Of a stretch of 64,000 nt of DNA, positions 58,984-64,000 are shown in pieces. Numbering within the stretch: position 1 is the first letter of the stretch; the number at the start of each line of letters is the position of its first letter. The notes under the pieces are model-generated. The model had not been told where the DNA came from, did not search any database, and worked only from the letters and a program-made list of their open reading frames with translations. This stretch comes from Oscillospiraceae bacterium. Lineage in GTDB: Bacteria > Bacillota > Clostridia > Oscillospirales > Acutalibacteraceae. Both the position numbers and the translations under genes were made by a program. The DNA lies in NCBI GenBank assembly GCA_025757685.1, contig CP107220.1, forward strand, positions 1,447,501-1,511,500, given 5' to 3'.

Positions 58984-59348
58984 TTCTGCGCCTTCATTTG
59001 ATCCACAAGGTTTTGCAATTTCCGGGTCACCTGCTGCATAAGTACCATTTTCTGCACTCTGGAATCGCCGATCAACTGTACCTTGCAGGTGTTGTCCCCA
59101 TCTGCATACACCCGGATTGTGTCCGCCCAAGCCAGGAAAGTCAGTTCCTCATCATCATAAATACGCAGCCAGCCGCTGCCGCTCAGCACCAGCTGTTCCT
59201 CGGGCAATGCCGCACTATCCGACGCCAGCAGGGCTTCATACGGTCCGTCTGCAGTGAAGTTCAGCAGCGCTACCTGCTCCGGCGTGCGCAGCACCAACTG
59301 CCGACAGGCGCTGGTGCCAAGGTTTGCTTTTCTCTGTGTGTTGTTCAT
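58980..59348 (-). CDS. Small soluble protein of unknown function, 122 residues
   Basis: I do not recognise this protein. It has a beta-rich middle (EQVALLNFTADGPYEALLA, EEQLVLSGSGWLRIYDDEELTFLAW) and a C-terminal amphipathic helix VQKMVLMQQVTRKLQNLVDQ that could form a coiled coil. AAGGAG lies 7 bases before the ATG at 59348. The frame remains open upstream but without a better ribosome site. It is translationally coupled to the hydrophobic 56-residue protein, so the two may act together at the membrane. Confidence 0.6.
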   Translation of the reverse strand: MNNTQRKANLGTSACRQLVLRTPEQVALLNFTADGPYEALLASDSAALPEEQLVLSGSGWLRIYDDEELTFLAWADTIRVYADGDNTCKVQLIGDSRVQKMVLMQQVTRKLQNLVDQMKAQK

Positions 59349-59540
59349 GGTCTTTCTCCTTTTCGATTTCTTTTGATTTTGCACGGCTCTTCTCTCCTCT
59401 CGATTATGCCGCCGCTGGCACCGGCAGTCAACAAAAATCTTCACTTTCACTGCTCACAGGGTCATTTTTTGTACAGTGAAACGCCCCTGAACAGATTTTC
59501 ATTGCACTTTACCGTGGAGCGTGGTACAGTAGGCTTGCAA

Positions 59541-59681
59541 GGCGGGTGGCCGTCTTGCATATAGGCTTATCATTATACATTTTGTACTCCTATTTTCATT
59601 TTTTACTTCCTTGTGTTATTTTCCTTTCTGCAGCTCGGGCAGCCACCTACCCGGGCAGCCCACACCCTTGGCGGGTGGCCG
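59541..59681. repeat. 12-bp direct repeat GGCGGGTGGCCG
   Basis: Copies lie at 59541-59552 and 59670-59681 in an otherwise gene-free, GC-skewed stretch at the host/element boundary. Confidence 0.5.
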
Positions 59682-59701
59682 CCCGCCATCTACTTTTTTA
59701 C

Positions 59702-59785
59702 TTAGAAGCGAAGCGCTTCTAAGATTTTGATTGCGTCGTCCGGTGTTTTGCATTTCTTCAAGGCACCGGACACAAATTCAATCCA
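59702..59785 (-). pseudogene. C-terminal coding fragment
   Basis: On the minus strand a frame ending at TAA (59702-59704) reads WIEFVSGALKKCKTPDDAIKI then LEALRF. It has protein-like composition but no ATG, and a stop lies about 30 bases before the fragment. It may be the residue of a gene broken at the element boundary. No family recognised; the boundary is approximate. Confidence 0.3.
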
Positions 59786-59803
59786 CCTAACCCACAGGCC
59801 TGA

Positions 59804-59833
59804 CCGAGCAGATCAAAACTGCCCGGCTTTTTT
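59804..59833 (+). terminator. Terminator-like hairpin at the element edge
   Basis: CCGAGCAG and CTGCCCGG arms (one mismatch) followed by CTTTTTT. Confidence 0.6.
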
Positions 59834-59849
59834 ATACCTCGCAGTACCA

Positions 59850-60065
59850 AGTACTGCAATAAGTACTGCAACGCCAAAAGTTTTTTATTTTCTCTCATTT
59901 TTTGTAAAAGCGAAAATTTGGCTTATCCAAGCCAAAAATGGGAACATGAAGAAATAAAGGACGGCTAAAAAAGCCGTCCTTTTGGGTCGAGGTGACAAGA
60001 ATATAGGCGTAAAATTTGGCTTAGCAGCGGGCTTTCTGCCATTCTGTACTGCAACAGTACTGCAA
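59850..60065. repeat. Two pairs of 10-bp direct repeats (candidate integrase arm sites)
   Basis: AGTACTGCAA occurs at 59850-59859 and 59862-59871, and again (first copy TGTACTGCAA) at 60045-60054 and 60056-60065. Within each pair the spacing is 11-12 bases. A 13-bp repeat AAAATTTGGCTTA is also present at 59913-59925 and 60011-60023. Paired short direct repeats downstream of an integrase gene resemble arm-type binding sites of tyrosine recombinases. Confidence 0.5.
59957..59984. terminator. Terminator hairpin between the repeat pairs
   Basis: AAGGACGGCT and AGCCGTCCTT arms with a TT tail; near-symmetric. Confidence 0.7.
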
Positions 60066-60070
60066 CGCCG

Positions 60071-60163
60071 TTACTGCTGCAAGAACTGCTCGATCGACTG
60101 CTTGATAATCTGTGCCTGTGCAATACCATCAGCAGCGCATTTCTCACGAAAAGCGGAAGCCAT
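60071..60163 (-). CDS. Possible ribbon-helix-helix remnant, 30 residues
   Basis: From ATG 60163 the frame reads MASAFREKCAADGIAQAQII and then KQSIEQFLQQ. This fits the two helices of an Arc/MetJ-like ribbon-helix-helix protein; upstream in the same frame ISAPKE would be the end of the beta strand, but a stop cuts it off. It begins 29 bases after the integrase stop. A proper start and ribosome site are missing, so it may be a truncated gene rather than a product. Confidence 0.35.
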   Translation of the reverse strand: MASAFREKCAADGIAQAQIIKQSIEQFLQQ

Positions 60164-60191
60164 TTCCTTGGGGGCACTTATCTTTTCTTAT

Positions 60192-61385
60192 TTATATCTG
60201 TGCAGCACTTTTCTGTGGAGCATTCGGGGTAAGCTGCTGGATATAGGCGTCTGCTGCCTCTGTGTACTTTTGTTCGTAGTCGGAGAATACATCACAGTAG
60301 GTGTTCAGCGTTGTTTCTATATTGGCGTGGCCAAGGCGCTTTTGCAACACCTTCGCTGGCATTCCGCTCTCAATGCAGCGGGTGGCGTATGTATGCCGCA
60401 GGCTGTGCAAGGATACAACGCCGGGTATGGACGGATCCAGCACATTGTATTTTTTTAAGATACGCTGAAATTGCAAATTCACTTGGCTGGTGGTCAGTAC
60501 CTTGTGACCCTTGAAGTCGTAGAACAGCAGATCCAAGCGGTTGGGCTGCCACCGTTCCATATATTCGGATAAAATGCGGTATGGGGCGTCTGTCAGGCTC
60601 AAAAGCCGCTGCCCGGCATAGGTCTTGGTTTTTGTGCCTATAACAGCGTGGTCCGTCTGATCCTTGGTCACCGTGCGTCGCACATTCACGGTGCGGAATG
60701 TCAAATTGACATCGTGCACATCCAAGGCGTTGATCTCGCCCATACGCATTCCTGTGCTGAGCATTAACATCATCTGCTCCCAGTATCGGCAGCCACGCTC
60801 TTGGTCGTTCATGACCTGCACAAACCTGGTCTGCTCCTCTACGGTCAAAGCACGCACCTTGCGGGTGGCCTTGTTGCTCTTTGGCTTTTTCATGCCACGC
60901 ATAGGATCCTTGCGGATCAGATCGTTATCAAGAGCCGTGCGGAAGCAGCGGGCCAGCAGGGCGTAGTCCTTGGCGATTACCGAATTGGAACAGCTGGTGA
61001 TCTCTATTAGGTATTGGGTTACCTGTGGTGGCCTTACGGATTGCAGCGGGCAGTCGCCTATGGAACTGGCGGCGATCCGTTTACAGCTGGCCAGCTTGCG
61101 CAGGTAGGTATTGTCCCCTATCTGGTTTAGCGCCCGGTCTGTCTCGACAAGTGATAAGATATACTGGGCAACGGTGATCTTGTCCGGCTCAATTACAGAG
61201 CCGGTGGAAAGTTCACTTTTCAAAGCGTCCAGCTTTGCCCGCACATCTGCCTGTCGCTTACCGTACACAGTTTTGCGCTTGGGCCGGCCGTTGGCGTCCA
61301 CGCCTATAGTCAGCTGGGCAGCCCATAGGCCTTTGCTTTCCATCTTATAGATGGTTCCGTCACCATTCCCTCTTTTTCTTGGCAT
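60192..61385 (-). CDS. Tyrosine-type site-specific integrase
   Basis: This 397-residue phage/ICE-type recombinase has an N-terminal arm-binding (AP2-like) part GNGDGTIYKMESKGLWAAQL, a SAM-like core-binding domain (about 85-180) and the catalytic domain. The catalytic residues appear as Arg in STGMRMGEI, HSLRHTYAT (His-x-x-Arg), LGHANIETT (His) and nucleophile Tyr in NTYCDV. The ATG at 61385 has AAAGGAG about 11 bases upstream. It lies at the element's left end with repeats just downstream, and a possible attenuator precedes it. Confidence 0.95.
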   Translation of the reverse strand: MPRKRGNGDGTIYKMESKGLWAAQLTIGVDANGRPKRKTVYGKRQADVRAKLDALKSELSTGSVIEPDKITVAQYILSLVETDRALNQIGDNTYLRKLASCKRIAASSIGDCPLQSVRPPQVTQYLIEITSCSNSVIAKDYALLARCFRTALDNDLIRKDPMRGMKKPKSNKATRKVRALTVEEQTRFVQVMNDQERGCRYWEQMMLMLSTGMRMGEINALDVHDVNLTFRTVNVRRTVTKDQTDHAVIGTKTKTYAGQRLLSLTDAPYRILSEYMERWQPNRLDLLFYDFKGHKVLTTSQVNLQFQRILKKYNVLDPSIPGVVSLHSLRHTYATRCIESGMPAKVLQKRLGHANIETTLNTYCDVFSDYEQKYTEAADAYIQQLTPNAPQKSAAQI

Positions 61386-61426
61386 TGTACACACTTCTCC
61401 TTTGCATATAGCAGCGGGCAGCACCT

Positions 61427-61469
61427 AAAAAAGGGCGCAAAAATGCCCTGCTTGATTTTTTTGCAGGGC
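61427..61469 (-). promoter_or_regulatory. Candidate attenuator upstream of the integrase gene
   Basis: On the minus strand GCCCTGC/GCAGGGC (61463-61469 with 61445-61451) competes with a second stem AGGGC/GCCCT (61445-61449 with 61432-61436) that is followed by a T-run (61427-61432). The two stems share one arm, the layout of an antiterminator/terminator pair. Confidence 0.5.
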
Positions 61470-61480
61470 TGTGATACAAT
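61452..61480 (+). promoter_or_regulatory. Plus-strand promoter of a short transcript
   Basis: TTGATT, a 17-nt spacer and TACAAT, pointing away from the integrase gene. Confidence 0.55.
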
Positions 61481-61486
61481 AACCAG

Positions 61487-61559
61487 TGTTGGGTGGGTAT
61501 TGTATTACACAATCCTACTTATCGGCTCTATCCTGTTGGCGCAGGGTAGGGCTTTTTTT
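61487..61559 (+). ncRNA. Candidate ~73-nt small RNA with its own terminator
   Basis: Between the promoter above and the hairpin GCTCTATCCTG/CAGGGTAGGGC plus seven T residues lies a short sequence with a further stem (GGGTATTGT / ACAATCC). No ribosome site with ORF is seen within it. It is transcribed toward and partly antisense to the 3' end region of the GIY-YIG gene. Confidence 0.45.
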
Positions 61560-61591
61560 ATTTGTTATTATGTCGGCGTCAAAAAACGATT

Positions 61592-62989
61592 TTATACCTG
61601 CTCGCTTTCAAGAAGCCTTACTGTCTGACGGTATTCCTCCGCTTTGGCAACGGCGGTAAAAGTGACCGTAGCATTATGGTTTTCTTTCACTACCTTTTCA
61701 ACTTCAGAAAGCGAAACGCGGAAGAATTCTTTTCGGCTGTTTACAAGATTTATACGCCGATCGTCAAACTGCCGGTGTAAAGCTGTCTCCAACGCCGGCG
61801 CATCCTCTGAGAAAATCATAGCGTGAACATCAAATTCAAACGGTACGGAAGCGCTGCTGAGTTCTTTTATGCGGTCCATAGGCTCTAACCGTCGTGTCAT
61901 TCCAATTTTATATACATTCTCTCCAAAAGAGCCGATATTGGATATTACATAGACGAAGCCGGCGCGCGTATTCTGCTCCCGGTCGAGCACATTTTTTCTG
62001 TCCTGCTCTAACAGGCCGAGTTTCGCCTCCAGTTCTTTTATCTTGTCAACATAAAGCTGCTTTTCAATATCATCCGCTTTATGTAGATAAGTCATGAGTT
62101 TCTGAATTTCATTCTTGAACTGCCGTTCTTCCTTATCGAGCTTTGCTTTTTCGCGTTCAATTTCACGGCGCACTTTTTCTTCTTCAAGCATTTGCTCTCG
62201 GATCGCGCGTTGTTCTTCCTTTTCGCGCTCCGCCATCACCTGATTGCCGTACATACAGTTGAGCTGCTCCAGCTTAATCTCCAGCAGCGGGCGGTTGAGT
62301 TCCACTCCGTCTGGCGCAAAAATCCTGTTGAGCATTTCAAAGGACTTGATGATTTTTGAACGCGCACTGTCAATGTTCCGCGTGGTAACATTCTTGATAA
62401 TAGCCGCCGCTTCCGAATTAAAGCAACGCAGGATCTGTTTCACATTTGCATTTATAACAGACTTTGGCGCGTCGGAATGTACAGAGACAGCATTGTTTGA
62501 GGATACACATTCTTTTTCATTAAGTTGTGCAAGAGCAAATTTGTCTTTATATTCTGCAGACGATATATCATAGTCAACAGGGACGGCGACAGAGGCAGCA
62601 ACCGCTTCTTGTTGCGCCACTTCAATTTCGGCTTTAAGATTGCGGATTTCGATATTCAACTGAGAAATGCATTTCCGTTTTTGCTTCAGTTCACGCTCAA
62701 CAGCTTGAACCTTTTGAGCACAACTGTCCTCTGTTTCTTTTCGCATTTTTTCCGCAGTCGCTTTGGCGTCTTGCACGCGCTGATCTGCATTGGCATTCGC
62801 AAACGCCGCGTATTCGTCGGCATTTTTGATTATATTTATTTTTGAAAATGACTTCTGCAAAATATAATAGTACAGCACGAGAAACGCTACATCAGCCAAA
62901 GCAAACAGCGGTACTCCTACTGTAGCCAAGATAGAAATCGCAATAATAAACGGATATGCATACAAAAGGATTTTATATTCTTTTTTCAT
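61592..62989 (-). CDS. Membrane-anchored DUF4041/GIY-YIG-like (T5orf172/MUG113) protein
   Basis: This 465-residue protein has two N-terminal membrane helices (about 8-27 and 29-45), then long coiled-coil segments (about 60-125 and 250-340) flanking a DUF4041-like globular part (about 180-250, VKQILRCFNSEAAAIIKNVTTRN). The C-terminal GIY-YIG-fold domain spans about 344-435: GFVYVISN, NVYKIGMTRR, LETALHRQF and INLVNSRKEFF. The tyrosines, arginine, glutamate and asparagine expected of the nuclease core are present. Similar domain pairs occur on phages and other mobile elements. Base composition is lower in GC than the host genes. Role unknown; immunity or DNA processing is possible. Confidence 0.75.
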   Translation of the reverse strand: MKKEYKILLYAYPFIIAISILATVGVPLFALADVAFLVLYYYILQKSFSKINIIKNADEYAAFANANADQRVQDAKATAEKMRKETEDSCAQKVQAVERELKQKRKCISQLNIEIRNLKAEIEVAQQEAVAASVAVPVDYDISSAEYKDKFALAQLNEKECVSSNNAVSVHSDAPKSVINANVKQILRCFNSEAAAIIKNVTTRNIDSARSKIIKSFEMLNRIFAPDGVELNRPLLEIKLEQLNCMYGNQVMAEREKEEQRAIREQMLEEEKVRREIEREKAKLDKEERQFKNEIQKLMTYLHKADDIEKQLYVDKIKELEAKLGLLEQDRKNVLDREQNTRAGFVYVISNIGSFGENVYKIGMTRRLEPMDRIKELSSASVPFEFDVHAMIFSEDAPALETALHRQFDDRRINLVNSRKEFFRVSLSEVEKVVKENHNATVTFTAVAKAEEYRQTVRLLESEQV

Positions 62990-63042
62990 TTCTTTTTTCC
63001 TCTTATTAAGTTATTACATCTATAATCACGGCGTGCCGTGAA

Positions 63043-63453
63043 TTATGATATTCCACATTCAAAGTAGAATTCAATGGCCTTGTGTATATAGTTCTCGGTC
63101 ACATTGAAATACTCGGCCAACTCGTAAGGCTCCAGGCCCTGGCGCAGCTGCACCTCCAACTCGGCCTTGGGGATCAACTTTTTTACCGCCCACTTATCTG
63201 CCCGGCGTTCGTGCTTACTGCGCCGGTCAAGCGGGGCATATAGGTTGTAGAACGACCCGGTTATGCAGTGCCCGGCTTCGTGGGCAAGGCGACAGCGGGC
63301 CTCTGCGGTGCTCTCCAGGCTCTGCTCGTCAAGTGCTATGTAATAATCATCGCCGATATTGGCAGACGCAGACTTGGCAGCGGGCATACTGCCCAGATAC
63401 ACCTCTATGTTGTTTTGCTCGATGAGATCGAACAGGGACTCAGTTGTTGTCAT
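63043..63453 (-). CDS. ImmA/IrrE-family metallopeptidase
   Basis: This 136-residue zinc peptidase has the motif RLAHEAGHCITG (His58-Glu59-x-x-His62) and ERRADKWAVKKLIP as third-ligand region. In ICEBs1 and related phages such a protease cleaves the CI-like repressor to induce the element. The gene overlaps the repressor gene by 14 bases, so they are translationally coupled, which is the standard pairing. Its C-terminal helix EYFNVTENYIHKAIEFY is typical of the family. Confidence 0.93.
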   Translation of the reverse strand: MTTTESLFDLIEQNNIEVYLGSMPAAKSASANIGDDYYIALDEQSLESTAEARCRLAHEAGHCITGSFYNLYAPLDRRSKHERRADKWAVKKLIPKAELEVQLRQGLEPYELAEYFNVTENYIHKAIEFYFECGIS

Positions 63454-63805
63454 TCTCTCTCTTTCTCTTATCTTTGATAAATTCTACAAAACCTTTAACT
63501 TCGTTCCACATCTCGTCGGTAACCTCTCCGTCACCACCAAATAGTGCCACCTTGGCGATCTCCTCCGGACTTTGTTGGTCCGGGGGATTTTTTATGTCCG
63601 TTTTTCCAGTTAAGTAGTCAATAGACACACCGAAATACTCACTAATGCTCTTAAGTATCTCCAGTTTGGGTTCTACATCTTCTCCATTCTCATATTTTTT
63701 CTTCCAAAAGGAGACACTGCCTTTATTAAAGCCACATTCTATAGCGGCTCGTGAAGGCGAGATACCGGCCTCATTGCATATATGTTGAAAGCGGTCATAA
63801 AACAC
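63440..63805 (-). CDS. CI-like XRE-family repressor
   Basis: This 121-residue protein has an N-terminal helix-turn-helix (RFQHICNEAGISPSRAAIECG, then NKGSVSFWKK and YFGVSIDYLTGKTD) and a short acidic/helical C-terminus with no self-cleaving peptidase domain, so it relies on the coupled ImmA protease. The start is GTG (63805), with AAGGAGG 8 bases upstream. The adjacent array of 16-bp repeats is its probable operator set. It should keep the element silent. Confidence 0.93.
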   Translation of the reverse strand: MFYDRFQHICNEAGISPSRAAIECGFNKGSVSFWKKKYENGEDVEPKLEILKSISEYFGVSIDYLTGKTDIKNPPDQQSPEEIAKVALFGGDGEVTDEMWNEVKGFVEFIKDKRKRENDNN

Positions 63806-63823
63806 AAAAAATGCCTCCTTGTT

Positions 63824-63840
63824 TTGTGCAAATTACACAA
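63824..63840. repeat. Inverted repeat upstream of the repressor start
   Basis: TTGTG-CAAATTA-CACAA lies in the repressor leader, ahead of the Shine-Dalgarno. It could be a further regulatory site. Confidence 0.35.
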
Positions 63841-63841
63841 A

Positions 63842-63997
63842 GTTTAACAAATTAGACTTTTTGTGTTGCAAAGTTGAACGAATTGGCTTATAATGCAAGT
63901 GTGGTTGAATTCGTTAAACTATTTCAACAGCGTTAGCAACTTTGTGTTTAATTCTTTGGACAAGATGAGTATAGCACACAGGTTTAATAAATTCAAC
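63842..63997. promoter_or_regulatory. Operator array of the element's repressor
   Basis: Four close copies of a 16-bp site with consensus GTTTAAYRAATTCAAC occur: 63842-63857, 63873-63888, 63904-63919 (inverted) and 63982-63997. A weaker fifth is at 63946-63961. The second site lies between the -35 and -10 of the rightward promoter, so repression by occlusion is expected. Confidence 0.75.
63866..63894 (+). promoter_or_regulatory. Rightward (lytic/transfer) promoter of the element
   Basis: TTGCAA, a 17-nt spacer and perfect TATAAT, divergent from the repressor gene and overlapped by an operator copy. The genes it drives lie beyond the window. Confidence 0.75.
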
Positions 63998-64000
63998 CAC

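Noticed and set aside
59965..60177. 70-residue minus-strand frame next to the integrase
   Set aside because: It is serine/arginine-rich with no domain; another frame in the same place gives a ribbon-helix-helix-like peptide.
61443..61628. Hydrophobic 61-residue plus-strand frame as a type I toxin
   Set aside because: It lacks a ribosome site, crosses a strong terminator and does not resemble known small toxins.
1..64000. CRISPR array or rRNA operon
   Set aside because: No regularly spaced identical repeats and no rRNA-like sequence were seen; the only RNA genes supported are tRNA-Ser, the TPP riboswitch and one candidate small RNA.

Overview
The window looks like a chromosomal segment of a spore-forming, strictly anaerobic Gram-positive bacterium (Clostridia, most like the Oscillospiraceae/Ruminococcaceae; this placement is inference). 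The supporting genes are SpoVT, TagF/TagB-type glycerophosphotransferases, pyruvate formate-lyase with its activase, rubrerythrin, an FprA flavodiiron protein, a BMP-type nucleoside ABC transporter and a secreted GH51 arabinofuranosidase with a C-terminal membrane anchor. Genes are tightly packed with many ATGA/TGATG overlaps, strong AGGAGG-type ribosome sites, several TTG/GTG starts and clear hairpin-plus-T-run terminators. About 59 kb reads as ordinary host chromosome. The last ~4.5 kb is one end of an integrated element.

Layout: 0-5 kb holds three CDP-glycerol glycerophosphotransferase paralogues (cell-wall polymer synthesis). 5-9.5 kb has spoVT, a YczE-like membrane protein, rlmH with a YycJ-like hydrolase, and murA. 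9.9-13.4 kb has a metallophosphoesterase, a GPH-type sugar symporter and a HAD phosphatase. 13.6-15.8 kb is nadB-nadC. 15.9-21.2 kb runs on the minus strand: hisH-hisF, then rlmB, a degenerate P-type-ATPase-like membrane protein and rubrerythrin. 21.4 kb carries tRNA-Ser(CGA), followed by a frameshifted gene. 22.4-31.8 kb holds a PfkB kinase and a nucleobase/nucleoside salvage operon: xpt, BMP lipoprotein, ATPase, two permeases, hpt, upp, uraA. 31.9-37.5 kb has a ClC antiporter, two PHP phosphoesterases, a YgjP-like metallopeptidase and a PI-PLC-like protein. 37.5-42.2 kb is a ddl-DUF1934-argS-radical SAM operon. 42.4-45.8 kb has an unknown 277-residue protein and then serC-serA. 45.8-48.9 kb is a TPP-riboswitch-controlled thiamine (precursor) ABC transporter. 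49-55.3 kb is fermentative and redox metabolism: pflB-pflA divergent from an iron alcohol dehydrogenase, flavodiiron protein, amidohydrolase remnant. 55.4-59.4 kb has the GH51 enzyme, TcdA and two small unknown genes.

The integrated element (about 59.5-64 kb, continuing past the right edge) carries paired direct repeats resembling integrase arm sites, a tyrosine integrase preceded by a possible attenuator, a short promoter-terminator unit that may be a small RNA, a membrane-anchored GIY-YIG-like protein, an ImmA/IrrE peptidase, a CI-like repressor and an array of 16-bp operators around a rightward promoter.

The least explained items are the catalytically dead P-type-ATPase-like protein with its N-terminal DKT repeats (16.5-19.0 kb), the element's promoter-terminator unit and attenuator near 61.4-61.56 kb, the domain-deleted amidohydrolase (54.9 kb), the tandem palindromes in the pflB leader, and the mirror-image divergent xpt/clcA promoters.
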